A stretch of 64,000 nucleotides of DNA from Parabacteroides gordonii MS-1 = DSM 23371 (GCF_000969825.1 NZ_KQ033919.1:2397018-2461017); one strand, 5' to 3'; shown: positions 46,401 through 54,967, counted from the first letter of the stretch. Numbers and translations: made by a program. The notes: generated by a model not told the origin, from the letters alone.

Positions 46401-46617
46401 TGAGTTAGGAAAAGAGTCGGAGGCAAACCGTATGGTTACTTCTTGGAGTACGGATTTTCCGGAAAATCGTATAGCTGAGTGGTGTACTGCTATCTACCGT
46501 GGTGAAAAAGAGAAAGCTGCAGAAATGCTCAAGTCACGAAAGGAACAGACGGATACGACACCATGGGAATCTTCTTTCCGTGATTCTGATTTTGAGCTGA
46601 TCGTCCGTTTGTTTTAA
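43474..46617 (+). CDS. Secreted DUF5107 protein with TPR repeats
   Basis: The 1047-residue protein has a signal peptide (LLCVVMLVQPLFAQ), an N-terminal galactose-mutarotase-like DUF5107 domain (about residues 60-350; LTLFPEIGGKIWGAVDKTTG, GIEFNFGIIGH, YYQWMNAGYPAAG) and a C-terminal half of tetratricopeptide repeats (YLLSSLEKDPYFLPALIGLS, YEEALSRCKTALSINTYEGK). DUF5107-TPR proteins occur in Bacteroidetes glycan loci; the beta-sandwich fold suggests carbohydrate binding or hydrolysis, but the activity is not established. It is the last gene of locus 3. Confidence 0.82.
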   Translation: MKNSILLLCVVMLVQPLFAQQQATISESVETIKTYPFSDPDPVANPSDLYYPYFRFDGFSAKGTDKQWKVVSLENEYIKLTLFPEIGGKIWGAVDKTTGREFIYNNHVVKFRDIAMRGPWTSGGIEFNFGIIGHVPTSSTPVDYVTKQKADGSVSCYVSSYELVTRTFWTVEVNLPKDKAYFTTTTTWHNSSSIDQPYYQWMNAGYPAAGNVEFCYPGTNYIGHGGELHSFPLDEQDRDISWYEKNDFGNSKSYHVVGKYNDFYGAYWHDYDFGSIHHADYDEKLGMKIFLWGLSREGGIWEDLLTDTDGQYIELQSGRMYNQPASNSSFTPYKHTAFGPQVTDQWTEYWFPVKGIKGVSKAGRIGALNVLREKGYLKLYFSPLQKLSTTVKLYEGEKEVGSFALNCGVLETWKDSIPLNESVAAGKLKVVVGENLLVYSEAPSDNITSRPKLTPVDFDWNSVYGLYTQGEQWMNQKVLDKAEKYLLSSLEKDPYFLPALIGLSSLYYRQGHYEEALSRCKTALSINTYEGKTNYLYGLCNMALGNKTDAKDGFSVASYSMDVRSAAYEKLAEMYLMDNNWSKAEHYALRSKEFNRMNLSADHVLMVVYRKTGQPDKAKAIIDPLLEDLPLYHAARFENYLLNRMDEKDFGSLIRNELPFEIYMELAEWYEAVGCNEEALTLLSFAENYPIAAYKKAWLLHKSGDEAGSMIALEKANAQSPEVVFPFRPTSLKALEWAKTIRPDWKISYYEGLIYWVNQDKAKALALFEGCSGANYAPFYLSRASLKEGESRLTDLLKAEQVDESWRTGFALINYYISNNQWQQAVEIGKKYIKKYPSNYYIGLKYAKALCETGQYQPCISLLSKIQVLPNEGSYAGRAVYREANLYRVMELLRSKNYKQVMKSVEASKEWPENLGVGKPYDNMIDSRLEDYLEAKAVAGQGDEQKASALLSAVAGYQTSHSYFNSGNLLSALALRELGKESEANRMVTSWSTDFPENRIAEWCTAIYRGEKEKAAEMLKSRKEQTDTTPWESSFRDSDFELIVRLF

Positions 46618-46752
46618 TTTTTATGAGTTATTACTGCCTGTTTGTATGAATTGGCTGTAAGTGCATATCGACCTGGAGTGACACACTTATTGTTGCTTCG
46701 GGTTGTAATATGTTTCTTGGGCTTTTGTATTTTCTTTGGAGGATAAAATTAT

Positions 46753-46760
46753 TATCTTTG
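46753..46760 (+). promoter_or_regulatory. -7 box of locus 4 sigma gene
   Basis: TATCTTTG fits TAnnTTTG and lies 61 bases before the start codon. A -33 TTTG at the normal spacing is not clear. Confidence 0.6.
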
Positions 46761-46778
46761 GTGCTTTATTTCAGGAAG

Positions 46779-46798
46779 AAACATAAGAGCTTATGTTT
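46779..46798. repeat. Small palindrome in the locus 4 sigma leader
   Basis: AAACATAAG and CTTATGTTT form a perfect 9-bp dyad around AG, between the -7 box and the GGAGGGAG tract before the start codon. It could be an RNA hairpin controlling translation or an operator. Confidence 0.6.
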
Positions 46799-46821
46799 AA
46801 TGGAGGGAGATTGCGATAAGT

Positions 46822-47382
46822 ATGGATAATGAACTTTTATATCGTCTTAAAAAAGGAGACAGGGATGCTTTTAATTCCGTCTATTGGCAGTATAGCTCCA
46901 AGGTATACAATACCGTTCTGTATTTGTTGAATGATTCTGATATTGCTGAAGATGTGGTACAGGAACTCTTTCTGACTATTTGGGAAAAACGCGAGAATAT
47001 CCAGCCCGAACTTAATTTTGAAGCCTATATTTCAACCATCGCCCGTAATTTAGCTTATAAATATATTGAAGAAGCTCTTCATAAAAATCTACCGGTTGAA
47101 GATCTCAATGATGTAAAATGGATGTCTAGCTCAGAAGAAGATGCGATTGAAGCCGAATCATTGCGGGAATACATTTTTAATGTTATCTCGTCATTTCCGG
47201 AAATGCGTCGGAAAGTATTTATCATGAGCCGTTTTGAAAACCTATCGCATGCAGAAATTGCGGAAAAACTATCCTTGTCCGAACGTACGGTAGAAGCACA
47301 TATCTATCAGGCTTTGAAAGAACTTCGTAAAGTGCTTGGAAATAAAGCGATAGCTTTCCTTCTTATTTATCTTTCCATGTAG
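46822..47382 (+). CDS. ECF sigma factor, locus 4
   Basis: The 186-residue protein has region 2 (IAEDVVQELFLTIWEKRENI) and a region 4 helix-turn-helix (LSHAEIAEKLSLSERTVEAHI). It starts with ATG and has a GGAGGGAG tract upstream. It is the activator of locus 4, kept inactive by the next gene. It shares the VVQELFLTIW core with the locus 5 sigma, so those two are closer to each other than to those of loci 1 and 3. Confidence 0.94.
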   Translation: MDNELLYRLKKGDRDAFNSVYWQYSSKVYNTVLYLLNDSDIAEDVVQELFLTIWEKRENIQPELNFEAYISTIARNLAYKYIEEALHKNLPVEDLNDVKWMSSSEEDAIEAESLREYIFNVISSFPEMRRKVFIMSRFENLSHAEIAEKLSLSERTVEAHIYQALKELRKVLGNKAIAFLLIYLSM

Positions 47383-47516
47383 TATACACTTCTTTTTACT
47401 AAATACTTCTTGCTATAAATGATAATCAATCTGTGAATTAAAGTTAAACATGTGCGTATTTTATATTTTGACTAAGTAGTAGATACATTTAACTGACTAT
47501 TATAATAAACGAGTCA

Positions 47517-48512
47517 ATGATGAGAATAGAATTACTTCACCGTTTGATAGCTGGTTCCACTACCGAAGAAGAAAACCGGGAGCTGATGGAATGGTTCCGG
47601 CAGTGTGCATCCCAGGAAGAGTTCTTCATGCTTTTTGAGAATGTATGGAAGGATAGTCCGGATGAGATGCCTAGGGACGTACAGGAACGTATGTATCGCA
47701 GGCTGAATCGTGATTTGGGTGAAGAGAAAAAAACGATAAAAGTTATTCCGTGGCATTCGTATTTTTCCCGGAAGATCTGGCAACGGGTTGCGGTGGCCTG
47801 CATAATCGTTGTTTTGAGTCTGGCTAATTATAATATGTTTCATAAACAAAAACAATTGTCGACACAAAATTTTACGGTATCGGCAGAGAAAGGGCAACGA
47901 GCTTTTGTCACCTTGCCTGATAGTACGAAAGTGTGGTTGAATTCTGATACGAAGATCAGTTATCCGGCAGATTATGGTATGAAAGAACGGAATGTGGCAT
48001 TGATGGGAGAAGCCTATTTTGAAGTAGCTAAAAATCCGGATAAACGTTTTATTGTGGAAACAAAAGGTATGCAAGTAGAAGCTTTGGGAACTGCATTCAA
48101 TATAAATGCATACAAAAATGATAATAAAATTATTGCATCGTTGTTTTCGGGATCTGTACGAGTGAGTTATGAGGATCATGTGACTATCCTTAAACCGCAT
48201 GAGTCTGTGAAAGTCGATCTATTGACCCGGGATTTCTTCCAATACGAAGATAATACTATGAAGGATATAGCCCTTTGGCGGGAGAATGAAATCACATTCG
48301 ATGGCGAGTCGCTGGAGGAAATCGCACACATAATAAATCGCCTGTACAATACGACTATATATATAGAAGATGAATCATTAAAGAAAGAATGTTATATAGG
48401 CACTGTCCGAAATAATAGCCTTGAAAACTTTATCGACATCATCAACCTGACTACTCCCGTGGTATATGAAAATAAAGGAGATACTGTATTCCTGAAAAGA
48501 AGGGATCCTTAA
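47517..48512 (+). CDS. FecR-type anti-sigma factor, locus 4
   Basis: The 331-residue protein has a membrane segment at about residues 88-106 (RVAVACIIVVLSLANYNMF), a FecR domain (EKGQRAFVTLPDSTKVWLNS), and a C-terminal DUF4974-type domain (ITFDGESLEEIAHIINRLY). It starts at one of two adjacent ATG codons. The gap to its sigma gene, 134 bases, is larger than in loci 1 and 3, and the gap to SusC is 246 bases. Confidence 0.94.
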   Translation: MMRIELLHRLIAGSTTEEENRELMEWFRQCASQEEFFMLFENVWKDSPDEMPRDVQERMYRRLNRDLGEEKKTIKVIPWHSYFSRKIWQRVAVACIIVVLSLANYNMFHKQKQLSTQNFTVSAEKGQRAFVTLPDSTKVWLNSDTKISYPADYGMKERNVALMGEAYFEVAKNPDKRFIVETKGMQVEALGTAFNINAYKNDNKIIASLFSGSVRVSYEDHVTILKPHESVKVDLLTRDFFQYEDNTMKDIALWRENEITFDGESLEEIAHIINRLYNTTIYIEDESLKKECYIGTVRNNSLENFIDIINLTTPVVYENKGDTVFLKRRDP

Positions 48513-48569
48513 CAGGGCCTGTTAACCATATATAGAAATAAATCTAATGTCTAATCTAACAAAATGCCT

Positions 48570-48622
48570 ATGAGGAAGGAATAAAAGAAAAGAAGAGAGG
48601 TAACCCTTTACAGAGTTACCTC
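48570..48622 (+). promoter_or_regulatory. FecR-SusC leader, locus 4: mini-ORF plus hairpin
   Basis: GCCTATG opens a four-codon ORF (MRKE, stop 48582-48584), here 57 bases after the FecR stop. A hairpin follows with perfect 8-bp arms GAGGTAAC (48597-48604) and GTTACCTC (48615-48622). Unlike the other three loci the 10-base loop lacks GCAA. Confidence 0.6.
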
Positions 48623-48758
48623 ACCAATACAGTTTTAGCAGATATCCCTAAAGTTGATATAGCCGATGTAGGAGACCGACTATTATTAACAGGACTCTTC
48701 TGCTTACAAAGTTACAAACATTTATTTTATCTACATCTTATTTCTAATTAAAAGAAAA

Positions 48759-51700
48759 ATGAGTAACATGAAGCATTTATTTAAACAGATGGTTATTCTG
48801 ACATTATTGTTAACCTTTCCGCTATTGGAAATCCACGCTCAGATAACCGTCAAAATGAAAGACAAACCCGCTTCGGAAGTGGTGAAGCAAATTGAAAAAG
48901 TAAGCAAATATCGCTTTTTTTATAAGAAAGGTCTTCCTGGTATGAATACCCCGATTACCGTTGAAACAAATGATCAAAGTATCGAAGTCGTATTGGGGCA
49001 AATCGTTCAACAGATACCTGTTGCTTATGCCATAAAAGGAGAGACTCAGGTAGTACTTACTGAACCTGAACTTCAGAATACGAATACCAATCTTACTAAA
49101 TTTGTGAAAGGAACCGTAACTGATGCGAATGGAGAACCCATTATCGGAGCGAATATTATGGAAAAAGGAACGATTAATGGAACGATTACCGATATGGATG
49201 GTAACTTTTCACTAACTGTAAAAGAGGGAGCAATTTTGGTCGTTTCGTATGTTGGTTATATTACTCAGGACTTACCGGTTAAGAATAGGGCTACACTGGT
49301 TATTCATTTGAAAGAGAATTCGCAGGCCCTGGGAGAAGTTGTAGTTACAGCTTTAGGTATTAAAAGAGAAGAAAAAGCCTTAGGTTATTCTGTTCAAAAG
49401 ATGAGTGGTGATGATATGCCGATGGCAAAATCTGTCGATATTACTACTTCATTAACGGGTAAAATCGCCGGGTTGAATATTCAGAACAACACTGAATTTG
49501 ATCAGGATGCAACGATCTCTTTACGCGGTTCCACTCCTTTGTTGATTGTGGATGGTATTCCATATGCCAATTTATCGATAAATGAAATAGCTGCCGATGA
49601 TATTGAATCCGTAGACGTCCTGAAGGGAGCAACTGCTTCTGCTTTATATGGGGCAAGAGGTTCAAGCGGTGCAATTATGATTACGACAAAGAAAGGATCG
49701 GATAAGGAAGGATTAAACATTAATATTAATAGTAATACTATGTTTTTCTCCGGTTATCTGGCTTTTCCGGAAACTCAGCATTCATATAGTGCAGGTACCG
49801 GCGGTAAGTATAATAATAATTCAGTGTGGGGAGATAAGCTGGATATAGGACGAACGGCTGTTCAGTGGGATCCGAAAACGTACGAATATAGAGAAATGGA
49901 ACTTACATCCAAAGGAAAAGATAATTTCAAAAACTTCCTTCAGTTTAGCATGGTAACAAATAACAATGTAAGCGTTACCCAAAAAGGGAAGTATGGTTCC
50001 TTCAGAGCATCTGCAACACAGGTTTATAATAAGGGAGAATATCCGAATCAGAAGTTGAATAAAATGACTTTTTCCGTAGGTGGTGAAATGAAATGGCAAA
50101 AGTTCTCGATGGATGCAACGGCAGCATACAATAAACGTGTATCGTCAAACACAGTAGGTTCGGGATATAGTAGTAGCTATATCTATAATATGGTAATCTG
50201 GGGTGGTACTGAATATGATATCCGCGATTATAGGGATTACTGGGTAAAAGGGAAAGAGAATGAAATGCAGAACTGGTATGATAAGAGTTGGTATGACAAT
50301 CCCTGGTTTAAAGCTTATGAACAGATTACTTCCTATGATACAGATGTGTTCAATACATCCATCAATACCAGTTATGAGATTACTCCCTGGTTGAAGGCGA
50401 TGGCTCGTGCCGGTGCTGATGTCTATAACAAACGGGAAGAATCCAGAAATGCGATCAGTGCAAACGGAGCATGGGATAAGAAAGGATATTACAGTATAAA
50501 TAAAGATACTAAGTTCAGTGTTAATGCGGATGCTATGTTAATGGCCGATAAGACATGGGGAAAGTTTAATTTGAATGGAATGTTTGGCGGTAACATATTT
50601 TATCTGCATAATGATGATATGTTGAGTAAAACGCAGGGGGGACTCTCGATCCCTGGATATTACTCATTGAATTCATCTTCCGATCCTGTCAGTGCAACAA
50701 GCGGTTTGAAGCAGAAACGGGTAAATAGTCTATATGGGAAGGCTTCTGTCTCTTGGAATAGTACCTATTATTTGGATATTACGGGACGTAATGACTGGTC
50801 TTCAACTCTACGTTCTGATGAACGTTCTTATTTTTATCCTTCAGTGGCTGGTAGTGTAATTTTGTCGGAAATATTGCCGTTACCTTCCTGGTGGAATTTT
50901 CTGAAAGTAAGAGGATCGTGGACTACAACCAAGCAAGATGCAGAGATATATGCTAATAATAATGTGTACGGCATTACAACGAACGTTTGGGATGGTTTGT
51001 CTACAGCTTCCTATCCTGAAACTTTGATTGGAGGGATTGTCCTTCCTCAGAAATCGGAAACTTGGGAAGCTGGTCTGGCTCAAACCTTTTTCCAGAAACG
51101 GTTGAATATAGACTTTGCCTATTATCATAAGTTAGAGTCTGATTTTATTATTAATGGAGGCGTAAGTGAATCTACAGGATATAAATCTATCCAGACGAAT
51201 AGTAAAGAACAGCGTTTACGTAGCGGAGTAGAATTAGTAGTGGGAGGGACACCCATCCAAACGAAAGATTTCAATTGGCATATTCTGACAAACTGGTCAC
51301 ACGATAAGTATACTTATCATAAGCTGGATCCTGATTATTCGACTAAACGTCCCTGGATTAAAGAAGGAGCCGATTGGGATTGGATTGCTATTAATGATTG
51401 GGAACGTGATCCGGATGGTAATATCGTTCATAACGGCGGTATACCTGTGCGGCAGACTTTCCAAAAGAAAGTGGGTAAATATGTCCCTGATCTGGTTTGG
51501 GGTATAACAAATACTTTTACTTATAAAAATTGGTCGTTAAGCTTTACGTTTGACGGACGTGTAGGAGGAACATCCTATTCCAAAACACATCAGATGTTAT
51601 GGAATTCGGGAACACATGTGGATTCGGATAATCAGTATCGATACGACGAAGTAGTAGACGGAAAAATATCTTATGTTGGAGAAGGTGTAAAAGTTGTTTC

Positions 51701-52070
51701 CGGTGCTGTGAGAAGAGATCCGGATGGCAATGTGCTGGAAGATACCAGAGTCTTTGCTCCTAACGATGTTGTGGTGTCTTATGAAAGTTATATTACGAAA
51801 TATCACGATTCCCATGCCAGTCCAAGTTGGCAAAATATGTTGAGCCAGACATTCTTTAAACTTCGGAATTTGTCGTTGACATATCAAATACCCTATGCTG
51901 TCTGCCATAAAGTGGGCATGAAGAATGCAGCAGTCAGCTTTACCGGTCAGAACCTGCTTTTGTGGGCTAAAGATTTTAAATATGCAGATCCGGAAAAAGG
52001 TGGTGAGAAAGAAGAACTGAACTCTCCCTCTCAACGATATATGGGTTTTAATATTAAAGTTGATTTCTAA
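48759..52070 (+). CDS. SusC-family TonB-dependent receptor, locus 4
   Basis: The 1103-residue importer has a signal peptide (VILTLLLTFPLLEIHAQ), a STN domain (about residues 28-105), a carboxypeptidase-regulatory-like domain (about 115-190) and a plug that begins LGEVVVTALGIKREEKALGY near residue 191. That plug variant differs from the VVVGYG type of the other loci and is the type usually paired with SusD-like_2 proteins, as here. The barrel ends YMGFNIKVDF. STN implies control by the locus 4 FecR. The start may be at 48759 or the ATG at 48768. Confidence 0.95.
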   Translation: MSNMKHLFKQMVILTLLLTFPLLEIHAQITVKMKDKPASEVVKQIEKVSKYRFFYKKGLPGMNTPITVETNDQSIEVVLGQIVQQIPVAYAIKGETQVVLTEPELQNTNTNLTKFVKGTVTDANGEPIIGANIMEKGTINGTITDMDGNFSLTVKEGAILVVSYVGYITQDLPVKNRATLVIHLKENSQALGEVVVTALGIKREEKALGYSVQKMSGDDMPMAKSVDITTSLTGKIAGLNIQNNTEFDQDATISLRGSTPLLIVDGIPYANLSINEIAADDIESVDVLKGATASALYGARGSSGAIMITTKKGSDKEGLNININSNTMFFSGYLAFPETQHSYSAGTGGKYNNNSVWGDKLDIGRTAVQWDPKTYEYREMELTSKGKDNFKNFLQFSMVTNNNVSVTQKGKYGSFRASATQVYNKGEYPNQKLNKMTFSVGGEMKWQKFSMDATAAYNKRVSSNTVGSGYSSSYIYNMVIWGGTEYDIRDYRDYWVKGKENEMQNWYDKSWYDNPWFKAYEQITSYDTDVFNTSINTSYEITPWLKAMARAGADVYNKREESRNAISANGAWDKKGYYSINKDTKFSVNADAMLMADKTWGKFNLNGMFGGNIFYLHNDDMLSKTQGGLSIPGYYSLNSSSDPVSATSGLKQKRVNSLYGKASVSWNSTYYLDITGRNDWSSTLRSDERSYFYPSVAGSVILSEILPLPSWWNFLKVRGSWTTTKQDAEIYANNNVYGITTNVWDGLSTASYPETLIGGIVLPQKSETWEAGLAQTFFQKRLNIDFAYYHKLESDFIINGGVSESTGYKSIQTNSKEQRLRSGVELVVGGTPIQTKDFNWHILTNWSHDKYTYHKLDPDYSTKRPWIKEGADWDWIAINDWERDPDGNIVHNGGIPVRQTFQKKVGKYVPDLVWGITNTFTYKNWSLSFTFDGRVGGTSYSKTHQMLWNSGTHVDSDNQYRYDEVVDGKISYVGEGVKVVSGAVRRDPDGNVLEDTRVFAPNDVVVSYESYITKYHDSHASPSWQNMLSQTFFKLRNLSLTYQIPYAVCHKVGMKNAAVSFTGQNLLLWAKDFKYADPEKGGEKEELNSPSQRYMGFNIKVDF

Positions 52071-52082
52071 TAAAGTATACAA

Positions 52083-53627
52083 ATGAAAAATATAAAAAGT
52101 ATCAAAATAGTAAGCTGTTTACTGATCTATGTTCTTTCGTTTTCAGCTTGTACATCGACTTTTGACGATATGAATACGAATCCGGATGCTACGACACAAG
52201 TCAAGTCGTCTATGTTGGCAACCAACGTAATAAAAGATATGGTTACAAAGATATGGGAATATAATGAATTCCTGAGTCGACGGATGTTTTGGGGTGAACA
52301 AATTAATAATGCCCAGTATAACCGTTTCGGAGCAGATGATTTTTCTTATATTCGGATACTGACTAATGCGAAGCAAATGATGGAGTTAGCTTCTGAAGAT
52401 GATAAAGATGCCTATTCCGGGTTATTCTATTTCATGAAAGGTTGGAACTTCTGGCGTTGTACGATGAGTATGGGGGATATCCCTTATTCTCAGGCTCTGG
52501 ATATTGAGGCATATCGTTATCCGGTCTATGACAATCAAAAAGATGTTTTTATTGGTGTTTTATCGGATCTGGAAAAAGCGGATGAGTTCTTCGCCACAGC
52601 CAAAAGTTTTGAAGGGGATCCGTTTTATAAAGGAGATCCGGTGAAATGGAGAAAAGCAACGAATGTTCTTCGTCTGAAGGTGTTGATCTCCTTGTCGAAA
52701 CGAGTAGATGATACACCAGAGTTGAATATTAAGGACACATTTGCAGAAATAGTGGCAGAAGGTAATCTGTTCCAAAGTAACGATGACAATTTGCAGGCTA
52801 TTTATTCAGATAAGCAGGGGCAGCAGAATCCGTTTCATAATAGTTTTGTGAAAAGTATTAATGAGTATGCAGGTTCTTCTCTGTTAATCGATCCGTTGAA
52901 GAAGTTTGAGGATTATCGTTTGTTCTATTATTTTTCTCCGGCTCAGGCTATGACCGATGAACTGTATCTGGCTCCGGGACAGGAACTATTGGAGCCGAGT
53001 GACTGGAATGCTTATCAGGGATTGGATGTTGCTGCTGTATTTGGAGAAGAATCTAAAAAGATTGCAAATAAGTTGCATTCGCGCCCTAATGGTGTATACC
53101 GCTTAAGTTATGCAGGGGTACCTTATATTCGTTTAGGATATGCAGATATGAACTTTACGATTGCAGAAGCGATAGAGCGTGGATGGATAAAAGGAGATGC
53201 ACAGAAATATTATGAAGAAGGTATCCGTGCTTCTTTCAATTTTGTGCGTACTACTGTTCCTGCGGAATATCGGAATGGAAGAGAAATAACAGATGAGTAT
53301 ATTGATCGTTATTTGAAAGGTTCTTATGTGGCTTATAATGCGAAAGGGACGCAGATGGATCGTTTGAAACAGGTCTGGATTCAGGCCTATATTGCTCGCT
53401 ATTATCATATGCAATATGATGATTATTATGACTATCGTCGGAATACTTATCCGGAGTTCCCGATAAATCCGAATACGAACCTGAATGATGATAAGACTAA
53501 AATTCCGATGCGCTGGCAATATCCGGAGAACGAATTATTATATAATAAGGAACAATATCTTGCAGCATTGGATCGTCAATGGGGGGGGACGGATAATGTT
53601 AATAACGTGATGTGGTTGTTGAAATAA
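52083..53627 (+). CDS. SusD-like_2 family surface lipoprotein, locus 4
   Basis: The 514-residue lipoprotein has lipobox YVLSFSAC and the start pattern FDDMNTNPDATT seen in the SusD-like_2 (PF12771) branch rather than classical SusD. It lacks the RagB ER-EL-EG-R-DLRR motif of the other SusD proteins here; its equivalent region reads YIARYYHMQYDDYYDYRRN. It is 12 bases after SusC. A run of eight G (53581-53588) lies 13 codons from the end, so slippage would alter only the C-terminal tail. Confidence 0.9.
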   Translation: MKNIKSIKIVSCLLIYVLSFSACTSTFDDMNTNPDATTQVKSSMLATNVIKDMVTKIWEYNEFLSRRMFWGEQINNAQYNRFGADDFSYIRILTNAKQMMELASEDDKDAYSGLFYFMKGWNFWRCTMSMGDIPYSQALDIEAYRYPVYDNQKDVFIGVLSDLEKADEFFATAKSFEGDPFYKGDPVKWRKATNVLRLKVLISLSKRVDDTPELNIKDTFAEIVAEGNLFQSNDDNLQAIYSDKQGQQNPFHNSFVKSINEYAGSSLLIDPLKKFEDYRLFYYFSPAQAMTDELYLAPGQELLEPSDWNAYQGLDVAAVFGEESKKIANKLHSRPNGVYRLSYAGVPYIRLGYADMNFTIAEAIERGWIKGDAQKYYEEGIRASFNFVRTTVPAEYRNGREITDEYIDRYLKGSYVAYNAKGTQMDRLKQVWIQAYIARYYHMQYDDYYDYRRNTYPEFPINPNTNLNDDKTKIPMRWQYPENELLYNKEQYLAALDRQWGGTDNVNNVMWLLK

Positions 53628-53651
53628 TTTTTATTGAAAAGAGATGATTAT

Positions 53652-54716
53652 ATGAAAAAGATATTATTTTTATTACTCTACCTGCTGAGTGTGCCGGTAT
53701 GGATAAATGCGGAAAAAATAAATGATACTTTTACTGTTTTCCAGATGAACTTATGGCATGAGGGCTCGAAAGTTCCGAATGGATACCAGGGCATTCTCGA
53801 TGTTTTGGATGAGGTCGATGCGGATGTTGTTTTCTTGTGTGAAATCAGAGATTTTGATGGGAAAATGTTCATGCCTAGAATTTTGAAGGACTTGGAAAAA
53901 CGAGGAAAGCATTATTATGGGGAGACTTTGGGGATGGTAGTTGGTCTTTTAACAAAGTATAAACCGGATAGTATCGTAAAATGCTGTATTGTCCCCGGTG
54001 ATGAGAGTAGGGCAATGTTGAAAGCTGCAATTACGATTGCCGGACAATCGGTTTCTTTCTATTCCTGCCATCTGGATTATTTGCATTATGAATGTTATAT
54101 GCCTCGTGGATACAGTGGTATGAGTTGGGAAAAAATAGATTCTCCGGTAACGGATGAAAAAACAGTTTTGGAGGCTAATCGATTAGCATACCGGGATGAA
54201 AGTATCTCTGCTTTTATTCAGGATGCATTGGCTGAAATACAAAAGGGTATTCCTGTTATTATGGGAGGTGATTTCAACGAACCTTCTCATTTGGATTGGC
54301 AGGCGAATACCAAAGACCTATGGGATCATAATGGTGCCGTTATTAATTGGGATTGTTCTGTCATGCTGCATAATGCCGGATTTAAAGATGTTTACCGTGA
54401 GAAATATCCGGATCCGGTTGCATATCCGGGATTCACATTCCCGGCTGGCAATAAATTGGCTGAAGAGGCAAAGTTGGAGAAGCTGGCATGGGCTCCAGAT
54501 GTTGATGAACGGGATCGTATTGATTTTATTTATTATTATCCGACCTATGCAACACTTTCTTTGAAAAAAAGTATTCTTGTTGGGCCGTCTGAAACTGTCA
54601 TCCGTGGAAAGATAGAAGAGAGTGATTCTCAGGACAAGTTCTTCACTCCGAAAGGAATCTGGCCGACAGACCATAAAGGTAATCTGGCAACATTTAAGGT
54701 TGTTACCGGAAAATGA
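53652..54716 (+). CDS. Secreted endonuclease/exonuclease/phosphatase family protein
   Basis: The 354-residue protein has a signal peptide (ILFLLLYLLSVPVWINAEK) and one metal-dependent EEP domain: FQMNLWHEG, a metal-binding Glu in VVFLCEIRDFDG, the central GGDFNEPSHLDW, DRIDFIYYYP, and the C-terminal catalytic His in WPTDHKGNLATF. Family members cut phosphodiesters in nucleic acids, sphingomyelin or inositol phosphates. Its place at the end of locus 4 suggests release of a phosphorylated ligand for the SusC/SusD-like_2 pair; which one is unknown. ATG 53652 is preferred to a TTG six codons upstream. Confidence 0.88.
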   Translation: MKKILFLLLYLLSVPVWINAEKINDTFTVFQMNLWHEGSKVPNGYQGILDVLDEVDADVVFLCEIRDFDGKMFMPRILKDLEKRGKHYYGETLGMVVGLLTKYKPDSIVKCCIVPGDESRAMLKAAITIAGQSVSFYSCHLDYLHYECYMPRGYSGMSWEKIDSPVTDEKTVLEANRLAYRDESISAFIQDALAEIQKGIPVIMGGDFNEPSHLDWQANTKDLWDHNGAVINWDCSVMLHNAGFKDVYREKYPDPVAYPGFTFPAGNKLAEEAKLEKLAWAPDVDERDRIDFIYYYPTYATLSLKKSILVGPSETVIRGKIEESDSQDKFFTPKGIWPTDHKGNLATFKVVTGK

Positions 54717-54808
54717 TAGATAATAATGGGCAGGAAGCAAGGAATATTGTTATACCGGTATCTGATTAGAACGGTAACAATGTGCTGTTGTTTTGTTGTA
54801 CTATTTTA

Positions 54809-54904
54809 CTGTCGATAATTGTCGGCAAGCTTGTTGATAGTTATCGGCAAGCTTGCTCACAATTATCGACAGATTTGTTTATAATTGTCGACAAGCAATT
54901 ACTA
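54809..54904. repeat. 22-bp tandem repeat array D
   Basis: Four direct units start at 54817, 54839, 54861 and 54883, each opening ARTTRTCGRC and mostly continuing AAGCTTG. Units 1 and 2 agree at 17 of 22 positions. A 12-base inverted copy (CTGTCGATAATT, 54809-54820) sits head-to-head with the first unit and is the exact reverse complement of the start of unit 3, echoing the arrangement of array A. Confidence 0.85.
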
Positions 54905-54967
54905 TGACGGGATCTTATCTTTTCTTTGGGATGAAATTCAGGTTATATCGGGTTGTAACCATGAATA

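Noticed and set aside
47532-48200. Minus-strand open frame opposite the locus 4 FecR gene
   Set aside because: FecR motifs on the plus strand are clear; the antisense product is Phe/His/Arg-rich shadow sequence.
54717-54967. Riboswitch or structured regulatory RNA downstream of the EEP gene
   Set aside because: The only structure is the 22-bp repeat array; it lies past the 3' ends of both convergent genes and has no conserved riboswitch features.
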